From: Homarus americanus
Lineage: Eukaryota; Arthropoda; Malacostraca; Decapoda; Nephropidae
Assembly: GCF_018991925.1 (NCBI RefSeq)
Contig: NW_024756914.1
Span: 6,841,373-6,905,372, forward strand
Direction of reading: 5' to 3'
Length of the DNA stretch: 64,000 nucleotides
The position numbers and the translations under genes were made by a program. This document shows, piece after piece, positions 31,441 through 42,059 of this stretch (positions are counted from its first letter, which is position 1; every line of letters starts with the position of its first letter). The notes below the pieces were generated by a model. The model was given only the letters and a program-made list of their open reading frames with translations, did no database searches and had not been told where the DNA came from.

Positions 31441-31760
31441 CATGGTTAGAAATTATATGCCAGCTTTCCATAACTCTACACAATAGTTTCAAAAGAAGGT
31501 TACAGCAGTGATTATTATTTACAGATAGATCACCAATTTCAATAATATCAAAATTTAGCCTTACCCCTACATAACTACCCACAAATAGTGATGGTGAAAT
31601 TGGCTGTTAATAAACTTAGGTTAGACTTTTATCTTCCTATACAAATATTAATATGAAGTTCAGTGGTCGAGCTTTCCTGAATCTTTACCAAAGTTTGAAT
31701 ATGATGCAGGTCTCTCTTTCTCATCCTTTAGTCATCAATGCCGCTATGGTCCGCCCTTAC
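31441..31760. other. AT-rich unique sequence, no gene
   Basis: Contains one TTAATAAACTTAGGTTAG stretch and otherwise no recognisable feature. It would be intronic if the candidate exon at 31761-31840 is real. Confidence 0.45.
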
Positions 31761-31840
31761 CTAAGTAGTTAAGGTTAAGTTTCCTCTCATCTTCACTTCA
31801 ACAGTTGTGCAGGGGGAGAGCCAATTCCATGTGCCACACT
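31761..31840 (-). CDS. Candidate exon with good splice sites, unknown
   Basis: On the minus strand the acceptor reads ataatggtctctctacag and the donor ACTTAG|gtaagg. The 80-nt segment has one open frame, in phase 1. It begins CGTWNWLSPCTTVEVKMRGN and ends with a TAG formed by the last three exon bases, so the segment is terminal, non-coding or chance. A second frame, VWHMELALPLHNC, ends at an internal TGA. The sequence is non-repetitive and could belong to a dispersed repeat. Confidence 0.22.
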
Positions 31841-32450
31841 CTGTAGAGAGACCATTATCACGGAGGGTGATAATGTGACCTCTGAACACCAACTTCGTCT
31901 CTCTCTGATTCATGTTGGCTTGGTGGAGCTCTGATCACTCGCGTCAAATAACACCACACACACACACACACACACATACTGTATATATAGCTAGACTATT
32001 AAACGACATACTTTCATTACATTGAAGACTCTTGATATAGTGCTCTGTTCACCTTACTTATGGTGTTCAATCGAAACCAATTTCCTATTGTATTCTGATA
32101 TTCTAATGGACACCCCACAGTTCTCTTCTCTCGTCAGCAGAATATTCACTCAATATCCTTCCAATCTCCTTTTGATGAGTATTAGTTCGAACCACACGGC
32201 TCCGTTGCCAGTTCCACTCAGTGTGTTGGTCGGAGGTTCAACACAATGACCTGTCGTCCAGGAGGGTACAACAGACTATGCACCCTTCACCGCCAGTGTA
32301 CCACGAACTTCTGAACGGAACTGTACACCCGGTGCTCGGGGAGGCACACCAGGCGCACCCTGGCTCATATAGGCCTTGGCTAGTGGGTGTTTGGGTTATC
32401 TCAGGAGAGAGAGGTGGTGGAGTGGTTACTGAACAACTCAGGCTGCTTGC
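31841..32450. other. Unique sequence; short (CA)n; several open frames
   Basis: (CA)n lies at 31953-31975. At 32170-32440 the composition is balanced and all three plus frames are partly open, including a cysteine-bearing one (CVGRRFNTMTCRPGGYN) and one reading SSRRVQQTMHPSPPVYHELL. Because several frames are open at once I do not call a gene. Confidence 0.35.
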
Positions 32451-33715
32451 TACCACCACTATCACCACCTCTACTACTGCCACCACCTCCCACCACCACC
32501 ACCTCCCACCCTACTAACACCACCACTACCTCCCACCACAATAAACCACACTACCTCCCCACCTACTAACACCACCACTACCTCCCACCCTTACTAACAC
32601 CACCACTACTCCCCCAATCTTACACACCACCACTACCTCCCCCAACCTTACTAACACCACCACTAACTCCCAACCCTTACTAACACCACCACTACTCCCC
32701 CAACCCTTACTAACAACCACCCTTACTAACACCACCACTACCCCCCACCCTTACTAACACCACACCACTACCTCCCCCAACCTCTTACTAACACCACCAC
32801 TACCCCCCACCCTTACTTACTAACACCACCACTACCTCCCCACCCTTACTAACACCACCACTACCTCCCCAACCTTACTAACACACCACCACCACCCCCC
32901 AACCCTTACTAACACCAATTACTCACTCCAATTCTTACTAACACCACCACTACCTCCCTCTTACTAACACCACCACTACCTCCCCACCCCACTAACACCA
33001 CCACTACCTCCCCCCAATCTTTACCAACACCACCTCCCCAATCTTACTAACACCACCACACCTCCCCCACCCTCTACTAACACCACCACTACCCCCACCC
33101 CACACACCACCACTACCTCCCCACCCTACCAACACCACCACCACTCCCCCAACTTACTAACACACCCACCACCTCCCCCCACTCTTACTAACACCACCAC
33201 CACCTCCCAACCTCCACTACTACCACTCACTTCCCACCCACTAACACCACCACCACTACCTCCCCACCCTTACTAACACCACCACCCCCCCCACCCTTAC
33301 TAACACCACCACTACCTCCCCACCCTTACTAACACCACCACTACCTCCCCCCCCCTTACTAACACCACCACTCCTCCCCACCCTTACTAACACCACCACC
33401 CTCCCCCAACTCTACTTACTAACACCACCACCACCACCTTTACTAACACCACCACTCCCCCACCCTTACTAACACCACTACCTCCCCCACCCTTACTAAC
33501 ACCACCACTACCTCCCCACCTTACTAACACCACCACTACCTCCCCCCACCCTTACTAACACCACCACTACCTCCCCACCCTTACTAACACCACCACTACC
33601 TCCCCCACCCTTACTAACACCACCACTACCTCCCCCCACCCTTACTAACACCACTACCTCCCCCACCCTTACTAACACCACCACCCCCCACCTCCACCTC
33701 TCCCACCACCACCAC
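32450..33715 (+). repeat. 1.25-kb minisatellite CCCTTACTAACACCACCACT
   Basis: About 40 copies of a 28-32-bp unit, cttactaacaccaccactacctcccccacc, with indels in the C-run. It starts as (CCA)n. Confidence 0.95.
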
Positions 33716-33770
33716 TCTGGGCTGGACTAGGCGGTGGCGTCCTCTCATGACTACACACCTCAACCCCACC

Positions 33771-33774
<4 letters not shown>

Positions 33775-33809
<35 letters not shown>
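33775..33809. repeat. (CA)n microsatellite
   Basis: A pure CA run of about 35 bp. Confidence 0.97.
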
Positions 33810-33812
<3 letters not shown>

Positions 33813-34167
33813 ATTTTGGTGACCATCTCGTTATTCTTTACTATTATTATTATTATTTCCCCGATCTACCTGTCCGCTACACCTCATGCTGCCTCGTCTT
33901 ATAATGATCAACACGTATTTTGGTTTGTACTTTGTTCAATACCGTCTTGTTGGGAGTGTGGCACATGGGTCTTCTTTGTTATTGAGTCGGAGTGTTAGTT
34001 TCCTTTGTTTGTCGTTTGTGTGGTTGGTTATCGTGGTTTGGTTAGTCTGGAGATATGGTGCTTTGTTTGTGTGTGGTTGTTGTGTTTGTTTTCAGGTTAG
34101 AGACAAAGAAATATACCTCTTCCTTTGTTTGAATGATTGGATAATATACGCAGTACTCTAAAACCAT

Positions 34168-34170
<3 letters not shown>
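33810..34170. other. T-rich unique sequence, no gene
   Basis: Short (TTA)n at 33841-33857. Later GTTTGTGTGGTTG text is Val/Leu/Trp-rich in the plus frame, with no motif. Confidence 0.45.

Positions 34171-34215
<45 letters not shown>
34171..34215. repeat. (TG)n microsatellite
   Basis: A pure GT run of about 45 bp. Confidence 0.97.
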
Positions 34216-34217
<2 letters not shown>

Positions 34218-34585
34218 TGTGTGTTTTAGTTCATGTATATTTTGTTAGACGACGTCGATATGTCTACTAACTCACCTTAGTCTGTCTGAATGTCTGACAT
34301 AAAAAAACAAAACAAAAAAAAAAACAACAACAAACACACTATATTAACCTAGGGATAATCACACCTTGTCTGTCTGTCTGTCTGTGTAGTGACTGACTCA
34401 ACACACTGCGCATCCTACAATTCCTTTGTTTCAGTGTCACTTCCCTCACGTTTCATCACTCTAAACGGATCTTACCATCATGTCGTACAAACTAAAGGAC
34501 ATTAACTTTCTTATTTTCTTTATTCTTTTAGCTTTTATTTCTTTATTTTGTTTATTTTATTTTGATTCTTTTCTATTTTTTGGTC
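34216..34585. other. Unique sequence, no gene
   Basis: Includes an A/AC-rich run at 34302-34332 and four CTGT units at about 34368-34386. Nothing supported. Confidence 0.5.
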
Positions 34586-34715
<130 letters not shown>

Positions 34716-34779
34716 AGACTAACGAAGTAAAAGATATATTGTTTGTTTAGGTTAGGTTGGTGAGGGCACACCTACTACA

Positions 34780-34780
34780 C

Positions 34781-34857
<77 letters not shown>

Positions 34858-34911
34858 CCCGTTTGTTTGTAGAGCATCACCCAGGCCATCGATCCTTACT
34901 GTGCTCTGGCG

Positions 34912-34956
<45 letters not shown>

Positions 34957-35038
34957 GATACTTTCTCTCTCTTTCATAGACACTCTCTCTCTCTCTCTCT
35001 AACAGACGCTTTCTCTTCCCCTCTCTCTCTCTCTCTTC

Positions 35039-35069
<31 letters not shown>

Positions 35070-35111
35070 GCTCTCATTTCCTCTCTCTGCTCGCCTCTTT
35101 TGTCTGTCTGT

Positions 35112-35145
<34 letters not shown>
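34780..35145. repeat. Series of (CT)n and (TG)n microsatellites
   Basis: (CT)n at 34782-34853, 34915-34941, 34984-35000 and about 35018-35057, with (CA) inserts, and (TG)n at 35111-35145. Between the first two, gtttgtttgtag followed by SITQAIDPYCALAYF looks like an acceptor plus exon start, but it runs straight into (CT)n. Confidence 0.93.
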
Positions 35146-35148
<3 letters not shown>

Positions 35149-35352
35149 ACTGCTCTCTTACCAGTTAAAGCGTATCTGTATGTATGTATGTGTGTTTCGA
35201 TAGAGCTGTGTATGTTTGTGTGTGTATGTGTATGCCTTTGTATACTAACTACGGCTATACAGTACACGAATGGAGTATTTCATTACAAGTTCAATAGGTA
35301 GCCATACAAGTCTACGTGTGTCTGACTACATGTATGAATGTATAATATAAAT
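35146..35352. other. Unique spacer, no gene
   Basis: Short TATG/TGTG-flavoured sequence. Nothing supported. Confidence 0.5.
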
Positions 35353-35354
35353 GT

Positions 35355-35442
<88 letters not shown>
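35353..35442. repeat. (TG)n microsatellite
   Basis: A pure GT run of about 90 bp. Confidence 0.97.
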
Positions 35443-35443
<1 letters not shown>

Positions 35444-35574
35444 CAAGTACATATAGTCATACATACATCAGGTAGTTCCTCATCTCTCTAGTTAATTAAC
35501 AAATCACATTATACCTTTATTTACCTTAATTTGGCATGATTAATTAATTTTTTTTTTTGGGGGGGTAGACTTTT

Positions 35575-35637
<63 letters not shown>

Positions 35638-35930
35638 TTCTCTCTCTCTGTCACCTCTCCCATTATTCTCACAATATCTCCCTGACTACCCACATCATTT
35701 TCTCTTTCTTCCCTCTCACACCTCTCTCCTTTCCCTCTCATACCCCCTCTCCTCCTCTTCTAACACCATTCTCCTTTTCTTCCCTCTCACACCACTCTCA
35801 CTTCCCTCCCATACCTCCTCTCCTCCTCTCACACTAGTCTTTCTTCCTTCCCCTCTCACACCACTCTTCCTACCCCCTCTCACACCACTCTCCCTTCCCT
35901 CTCTCACACACACACATATGCTCACTATTC
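35575..35930. repeat. (CTGT)n, (CT)n and CTCACACCACTCTC array
   Basis: (CTGT)n at 35575-35624, (CT)n to 35650, then pyrimidine text with a roughly 35-bp unit containing ttccctctcacaccactctc. Confidence 0.88.
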
Positions 35931-36040
35931 TCTCTCTCCCTAGTCAGGTGTGTATTTTTGTTAACAGGTGTGTGTGTGTGTATCTCTTTGTTTGTGTGTG
36001 TTTGTTTGTTATCAGGCGTGTTTGTGTTTGTTATCAGATT

Positions 36041-36292
36041 AAGTTGGGTTAGGCTAGATTAAGTTAGGTTAGGTTAGGTTAGGATAAGGTTAGGTTAGGT
36101 TAGGTTAGGTTAGGTTAGGTTAGGTTAGGTTAGGTTAGGATAAGGTTAGGTTAGGTTAGGTTAGGTTAGGATAAGGTTAGGTTAGGTTAGGATAAGGTTA
36201 GGTTAGGTCAGCTATGATAAGGTTAATTTATGTTAGATTAGGTCAAATAAGGTTAGGTTAGGTTAGGTCAAATAAGGTTAGGTTAAGCATTG
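36041..36292 (+). repeat. Longest interstitial TTAGG tract (~250 bp)
   Basis: Over 30 AGGTTAGGTT units with recurring AGGATAAGG variants (about every 30-50 bp) and a decayed right end containing AGGTCAAATAAGG. TTAGG is the telomere unit of most arthropods. The tract is internal, so it is an interstitial block. Confidence 0.93.
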
Positions 36293-36334
36293 TACAATTA
36301 CCCTCATTAATTATTATCATTCCCATCAGCAAAT

Positions 36335-36420
36335 ATCCACAGAGAATCGAACCTGGGGTCATCAATAACACAAGCAGACCTCTCTCCCTCTGCCCCAGGA
36401 CACCACCAAAGGAACACACA
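36335..36420 (-). mobile_element. Possible tRNA-derived SINE fragment
   Basis: The minus strand contains ccccaggttcgattctctg, a good B-box (ggttcgattct) in a tRNA-like stem context. No clear A-box is visible and the rest is unrecognised. It could be chance. Confidence 0.25.
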
Positions 36421-36574
36421 CACAACGAGCGACCTTAACGGCATATAGTGTTAATTTCCTCTCTGTTTTCTGTGAGGTCAAGTCATTAGAGCGAACAAGA
36501 ACCCTCATGAGAGACACACAGGCATTTGTTCAGAGATGAAATGGTTATAGTTTATTACACGAGTTGTTCAGGCA

Positions 36575-36690
36575 TTCCAGGGGTTGTGGGGTGTGGGGTG
36601 GGGGGTGGGCAGGGGTGGGGTGTGGGGTGGGGTGTGGGGGTGGGGGGTGTGGGGGGGTGGGGGTGGGGTGAGGTGTGGGGTGTGGGGTGG
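36575..36690 (+). repeat. G-rich GGGGTGTGGGGTG array
   Basis: Dense runs of three to seven G. Strong quadruplex potential on the plus strand. Confidence 0.92.
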
Positions 36691-36704
36691 TCTTAAATTC
36701 TTCA

Positions 36705-36880
36705 TCACTATTGGTCGAATGATATGGAAATGAAGCCACGTGATTGGTTATTAGGAAAACACATCTCCACCAATCACGATACCTGATTGAAATACAGAAT
36801 TGAGAAGAAAAAAAATCAAACAATACGTCCGCCAATCATGAGCTTCCCAGTTGCACATCAAGCGTTCTGATTGGCTGAGG
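36705..36880. promoter_or_regulatory. Five CCAAT/ATTGG boxes (cluster D)
   Basis: ATTGG at 36710, 36743 and 36870, and CCAAT at 36770 and 36832, spaced 33, 27, 62 and 38 bp in mixed orientation. Flanks such as tgattgg and ccaatcac are shared with clusters A to C. The DNA between boxes is unique. Confidence 0.4.
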
Positions 36881-37053
36881 AAGTAATCATATGAACCTAA
36901 TCCTTATCCCTCCCCCTCCTTCACCCTCTCACCCCCCTTCCCCCTCTCGCCAAGACCCCCCCTGACAGCTGGATTATCTTATTCTTCCTCCTTAAGATTT
37001 ATACAGAGATATTTCAAGGCATTTTATGCAGGACTTAACTAATTGTGAGATAT
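36881..37053. other. Short pyrimidine tract and unique spacer
   Basis: CCCCTCC text at 36900-36965, then ordinary sequence. Confidence 0.6.
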
Positions 37054-37345
37054 AGTGGTGGTGGTGGTGGTGGTGGTGGTAGTGGTGATGGTGGTGGTGT
37101 AGTGTGGTGGTGTGGTAGTGGTGGTGGTTGTGGTGTGAGTGTGGTGGTGGTGAGGTGGTAGTGGTGGTAGTGGTCATGGTGGTGGTGGTGGTGGGTGGTG
37201 GTGGTGGTGTTGTGGTGGTTGTGGTGGTAGTAGTGGTGGTGAGTTGGTAGTGGTGGTAGTGTTGGTGGTGAGTCAGTTTGTGGTGGGTAGTAGTGGTAGT
37301 GGTGGTGGTGGTGGTAGTAGTGGTGGTGGTAGTAGTGGTGGTAGT
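37054..37345 (+). repeat. (GGT)n / (AGT)n trinucleotide array
   Basis: Degenerate GGTGGT with TAGTGG and TGTGG variants. Poly-Thr minus frame is an artefact. Confidence 0.95.
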
Positions 37346-37420
37346 CATTTATCTTGGTGGTAATCCTATAACATTAGTCCAGATTAAGTTTACATCACGC
37401 TGGTGTAGTCTCAGCTGCTG

Positions 37421-37470
37421 CTAACCTAACCTAACCTAACCTAACCTAACCTAACCTAACCTAACCTAAA
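37421..37470 (-). repeat. Interstitial TTAGG tract (CCTAA on plus)
   Basis: Ten perfect AACCT units. They are oriented opposite to the 36041-36292 tract, about 1.1 kb away. Confidence 0.93.
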
Positions 37471-37795
37471 AAACACCCCACACTACACAATCAGTCGCTC
37501 AGGTAAGAAGGGCCGCTACATGCAGGTTAATTACAGGTGTAGTATTAGATGAAGAGGACCTGGGGGGGGTGACCTGCTCTCTAGACAGACAGACAGGCCA
37601 ATGAACGAACCAGAAGAGATAGATGGATGAATGAATATACAGACTTGAACAAATAGACGAACAGATAGATCGATTGACTGACACACAGATAGCCATACAG
37701 ACAGACAGACAGACTGGCACATATCTACAGTGATAAATTAGCCATACTTCCATCTCGCCCACAAGAGTTTCAACCAATACTGCAAAATAACACCA
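37471..37795. other. Unique sequence with GACA/GATA-flavoured middle
   Basis: Short GACAGACAGACAGG at about 37584-37597, then degenerate agacagatagat text. No gene. Confidence 0.5.
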
Positions 37796-37797
37796 TG

Positions 37798-37798
<1 letters not shown>

Positions 37799-37841
<43 letters not shown>

Positions 37842-38240
37842 TCTCTCTCTCTTTTTTTATCTGTCTGTCTGTATTTATCTGTCTCTTTCTTCTCTCTTCC
37901 TCTATCTCTGCCTTCCATTCAAACTCTTTAGTAACCTCTCAAACATCCTCTCCCCTCACCACTCTCCCTCACCACCTCTCCCACACCACCTCTCCCTCAC
38001 CCACCTCTCCCACCCCACACTCTCCCACACACTCTCCCACCACCTCTCCCTCCCCCACACACTCTCCCACACCCACACACTCCTCCCACACACACACTCT
38101 CCCCACACCACACACTCTCCCCTCACCACACACTCTCCCCACCCCTACACTCTTACACCACTCTCCCCTCTCCCTACACACTCTCCCCACCCCCTCTCCC
38201 ACACACACTCCCCACACACTCTCCCACACCACACACTCTT
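37799..38240. repeat. (CT)n and CACACACTCTCCC array
   Basis: (CT)n at 37799-37850, pyrimidine text, then about 300 bp of 10-16-bp CACACTCTCCCC units to 38240. Confidence 0.92.
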
Positions 38241-38330
38241 CTTCTCAAACAAGTGTATCCTTTGTACATACAGAAACTTCTCTTATGGGCAGTGAAAAGG
38301 AGCCTCAACATTCTTGTTAAATAGAAAGGG

Positions 38331-38880
38331 AGGTGAAAGTTTCCCTGAAAGTCAAGAGAAAGTAAAGAAAAACTTTCCTTAGAGGTCAATAGAAAGTAAA
38401 GAAAAACTTTCTCTGAAGGTGGGAAGAAGCCAGAATAATATCCTTCCAGGGCGAGAGAAAGTAAATAAAACTTTCACCGGAGGTAGAGAGAGAACTTAAA
38501 GAGACAGAGAAAGCAAAGACTTTCTCCTTGAGGGTGAGCAGACAAACTTTCACTCAAAATCTAGAAAAGGGAGCAAAAACTTTCCCTCTACATAGAAAGC
38601 AACCAAAAAAAAATTCTCTATAAGTAAAAATATACCAAAAAACTTTCTCTATGGGTAAAACGAATGCAAGAATATTCCCCTCTAGGCAGAGAAAAAAAAA
38701 CAATAACTTTCCCCAGACAGAGAAAAAAACACACCACTTTCCCTAAGATAAAGTAATAAGAAAAACTACTTCCCACAAACGTAAAAAAAATAAATAAACA
38801 CAAACTTTCCCCAATACACAGAAAGAAAGTAGAAACCTTTCCTGGGTGGGCTAAACGATCAAACAACCAGGCACTTTCTC
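38331..38880. repeat. Degenerate ~32-bp-phased AAACTTTC repeat
   Basis: ACTTTC starts at 38372, 38406, 38470, 38519, 38546, 38579, 38642, 38706, 38736, 38804 and 38873. Most gaps are close to 32 bp or its double. Between them GAGAAAGTAAAG-type purine words alternate, so each unit is a small AAAG/CTTT inverted pair. Copies are very diverged, implying an old array. Confidence 0.55.
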
Positions 38881-38942
38881 TTCAATGAGTCAAATCTTGA
38901 AAATAAACAAAGTAGTGTTAGAAATGTACCACGAACATAACA

Positions 38943-39030
38943 TCTATCTATCTATCTATCTATCTGTCACAGGTAAGGGGGGTATATAGCAATCGGTGTG
39001 GCTATTTATCTAGTCTGTCTGTCTGTCTGT
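38943..39030 (+). repeat. (CTAT)n and (CTGT)n short runs
   Basis: Six CTAT units at 38943-38967 and four CTGT units at about 39014-39030. Confidence 0.9.
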
Positions 39031-39089
39031 TGGCTGTCTTGTATCGAACGCTATCAGACGGTAATTAAATCAACTTGGACAATGTTGTT

Positions 39090-39292
39090 GGTAGGGGATG
39101 GTGATGATGGTGGTGGTAATGGTGGTGATGATGATGATGGTGGTGGTAGTGGTGATGATGTTAGTGGTGGTGATGGTGGTGGTGGTGGTAGTGGTGAAGA
39201 TGGAGGTGGTGGTAAGGATAGTGGTGGTGGGGATTGTGGTGATGGTGGTGATGGTGTTAATGGTGGTGATGATGGTGGTGATGATGGTGGAT
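39090..39292 (+). repeat. (GGTGAT)n / (GGTGGT)n array
   Basis: Six-base periodic array with AGTGGT interruptions. Confidence 0.93.
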
Positions 39293-39800
39293 AAAAGAGG
39301 AGAGTAAAGGGGTAGAGGATACCAAACCAAATCAAACCACCAGAGAAATCATCCATTTTTCCTAATACATTTATACATTAATCTACAAAGCCTCATGCAT
39401 TATAATATATCCCGGGTGTATAATGAATTAGACCAAATTAACATACACACTGACAAACTTTATCCATATATTTTCTAAATGTATTTTGTTTGTAGCTAAA
39501 AGCAAAGTTTTTATATATATTTTTTTTATATATACACGAGACATATATCCCCTACTCTAAACTTTTTTAATTTAGGGAATAGTTTGAAAATACTAAATTA
39601 TTAACTAAATGATGAAAAATACTTCGGATTTTTAACACATTTTCAGATGATAATATTTGTATTTATTTATTTATTTATTTAATTTTTTTTTTAGGGAATT
39701 TTAACTTATTTTCCTTATTATTTTTTTTTGTGTACTGTTTATTTTTATTCTTTTATGCCTCTCAATGGTGTATGTAGGTGGGGGTAGGTGTCAATCTGTC
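39293..39800. other. AT-rich unique sequence
   Basis: Contains T-runs and a (TTTA)n run at about 39660-39684. No gene seen. Confidence 0.6.
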
Positions 39801-39819
39801 AATCTCTCACTAAGGTTCT

Positions 39820-40150
39820 CTGTTTTTCTGTCTCTCTGTCTGTCTCATTCTCTCTGACTGTCTAAATCTCTCCGTTTCTTTGTATCTCTGTCTCTGTGTC
39901 TGTCTGTCTGTCCGTCTCTCTGACTGTCTCTTTTTCTAAATCTCTCTACCTCTCTGTCTGTCTGTTTGTCTATCTGTCTGTCTGTCTAACTCTCTCTATC
40001 TATCCCTCACTTTTCTTCCGCCCTCCCACACTCTCTCTCACTCTCCCACAACTCTCCCTCACTCTCCGACGCTCTCAAACGCTCTCTCTCACTCTCCAAC
40101 GCTCTTTCTCGCTCTCCAACGCTCTCCCACGCTCTCCAACACTCTCCCTC
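39820..40150. repeat. CTGT/CTCT tract and CTCTCCAACG array
   Basis: Degenerate CTGTCTCT to about 40000, then 10-12-bp CACTCTCCAACGCT units at 40030-40150. Confidence 0.88.
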
Positions 40151-40220
40151 GGGGTCTTGGGAAGCTGCAGTAGGAATAGTCCACTCAACTATGGCCTCCA
40201 TCGATTCCAGAATGACGATG

Positions 40221-40445
40221 ATCCAGTGTGGTGTGGTGGTGGTGTGGTGTGGTAGTGGTAATGTGGTGGTGTGTGGTGGTGATGTGGTGGTGTGGTGTTG
40301 GTGGTGTGGTGGTGGTGTGGTGTTGTGGTGGTGTGTGAGTGTGGTGTTGGTGGTGTGGCGTGGTGGTGTGGTGGTGGTGGTGTGGTAGTGGTGGTGTGGT
40401 GGTGGTGGTGTGTTGGTGGTGTGGTGGTGGTGGTGTGGTGGTACT
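40221..40445 (+). repeat. GGTGGTGTGGTGT array
   Basis: Degenerate GGT/GTGT array of about 225 bp. A CCA/CTA-type segment of opposite sense follows at 40475-40535. Confidence 0.93.
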
Positions 40446-40636
40446 GTTGTAGTGACGCTGATACTGTTACTATTAATACTACTACCACCACAACTACTAC
40501 CACCACAACTGCCACCCCAACAACTACCACATCGCACCGCCACTGTTGTCACCCACGTTGTCAAAAACACTATTCCACGTTACGCTTTGTTCTTTTTTCT
40601 GCTCAGACAATTCATATACTGTATGTCCTCCCAGGG

Positions 40637-40637
40637 G

Positions 40638-40677
<40 letters not shown>

Positions 40678-40750
40678 ATATGTGTGTGTGTGTGTGTGTG
40701 TGTATGTATATGTGTGTGTGTGTGTGTATGTATATGTGTGTGTGTGTCTT
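40637..40750. repeat. (TG)n with GTATGTATATG separators
   Basis: Three TG blocks separated by identical tatgtata units, repeated at about 40672, 40704 and 40728. Confidence 0.95.
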
Positions 40751-40763
40751 CCATGATATACAA

Positions 40764-40857
40764 GTGATCGAAAAGTCCCTGTGCACCTGGGCTAATTAAG
40801 ACCAGTTATACCTATATAGTGTGGAGAGTTACAGGTGCACATGAACTTCTTGATCAC
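40764..40857. mobile_element. 94-bp terminal-inverted-repeat element (MITE-like)
   Basis: The arms at 40764-40788 and 40833-40857 are 25 nt and match at 21 of 25 positions. The left arm reads GTGATCGAAAAGTCCCTGTG and continues CACCT. The GAAAAGTCCCTG word recalls ends of mariner-type transposons, a resemblance from memory only. The 44-bp core is AT-rich and non-coding. No TA target duplication is evident. Confidence 0.5.
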
Positions 40858-40940
40858 CTTGATTCATCTTGCTAAGTGTACAGGTGAGTGTTAAATACCT
40901 GCTTCGAATTCGAGGTCATGATCTGAAACTTATGGTAATT

Positions 40941-40976
40941 ATGACCTGACCTGACCTGACCTGACCTGACCTAACC
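40941..40976 (-). repeat. (CTGAC)n variant telomere-like tract
   Basis: Five to six GACCT units ending in one AACCT unit. A one-base variant of the AACCT (TTAGG) repeat. Confidence 0.85.
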
Positions 40977-41225
40977 TATAAGACTTCCTCTCCTCTCCAC
41001 CCTTATTCACCTTCCACCACAACACCACTTCTTCCTCCACCTGCGAAACGTCCTCTCCCCTTCCAAGACCTCCTCTCCCCTTCCTCTCACAGCCCCTCCC
41101 CTCCCCCTCCCCCTACAACCCCTCCCCTCTCCTCTCCGCCCCCTTTCCTCTCTGGTAAAGGCAACAGGACTCAAGTATTGCCCACAAGAATAACACGATA
41201 TAAGACGTAGCGACCGTGGCGTGGC
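40977..41225. repeat. Pyrimidine-rich tract and short unique piece
   Basis: CCTCTCC/CCCCTCC text to about 41155, then ordinary sequence. Confidence 0.65.
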
Positions 41226-41229
41226 GGGG

Positions 41230-41995
41230 AGAGGTGCGTATTAGAGAGCTGGAGGGTGGAGGGTGGAGGGTGAGAGGAGGGTGGAGGGTGAGAGGAGGGT
41301 GGAGGGTGAGAGGAGGAGGAGGTGGAGAGTGAGAGGAGGGAGGGAGGGGTGGAGAGGAGGAGGGGGAGGAGGAGGAGGAGGAGAGGGAGAGGAGGAGGAG
41401 GTGGAGAATGAGAGGAGGTGGAGGGTGAGAGCAGGAGGTGGGAGAGGAGAGGAGGAGGAGGTGGAGAGTGAGAGGAGGGAGGAGGGTGAGAGCAGGAGGG
41501 GGTGGAGGTGAGAGGAGGAGGAGAGAGGAGGAGGAGAGGGAGAGGAGGAGGGTGAGAGGAGGAGGAGGAGGAGAGGGAGAGGAGGAGGAGGTGGGAGAGG
41601 GAGAGGAGGGGGGAGGGAGGCAGGAGGAGGGGTGAGAGGAGAGGAGGAGGAGGTGGGAGAGGGAGAGGAGGAGGAGGTGGGAGAGGAGAGGAGGGGAGAG
41701 GAGGAAGAGGGAGAGTGGGAGAGGAGGGAGGAGGTAGAGGAGAGGAGGAGGAGAGGAGAGGAGAGGGAGAGGAGAGGAGGGAGGAGGAGAGTGGAGGAGA
41801 GGAGGTGGGAGGTGGGGAGAGGAGGAGGAGGAAGAGGAGGAGGAGAGTAAGAGGAGGAGAAGAGTGAGAGGAGGAGGAGGAGGGTGAAAGAAGGAGCAGT
41901 AGGTGAAGAAGAGAAAAGAGGAGGAGGAAGAGGATGAAGGGAAGTGGAGGATAAGAGAAGGAGGAGGAGGAGGAGGAGGAGGAGGAGGACATATG
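41230..41995 (+). repeat. Polypurine minisatellite block
   Basis: GGTGGAGGGTGAGAGGAGGA text with an approximate 15-30-bp period, ending in (GGA)n at about 41960-41990. Minus-strand Ser/Pro/Leu frames of up to 306 residues are artefacts. Confidence 0.93.
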
Positions 41996-42059
41996 CGGGG
42001 GCACAAGGAACGCGCTGTAGGAGGAACTCATGACGAGCGTTTAACAAAGAACCTTCCTC

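Noticed and set aside
32221..32330. Cysteine-bearing short frame CVGRRFNTMTCRPGGYN, peptide-like
   Set aside because: Only four cysteines, no signal peptide, and all three plus frames are open here, so no evidence favours it.
36041..36292. Chromosome end suspected from TTAGG
   Set aside because: The tract is flanked by long unique and repetitive DNA on both sides and its units are degenerate, so it is interstitial.
38618..38866. 82-residue hydrophobic minus-strand frame
   Set aside because: It is the CTTTC/AAAG degenerate repeat read as Phe/Leu. No conserved pattern.
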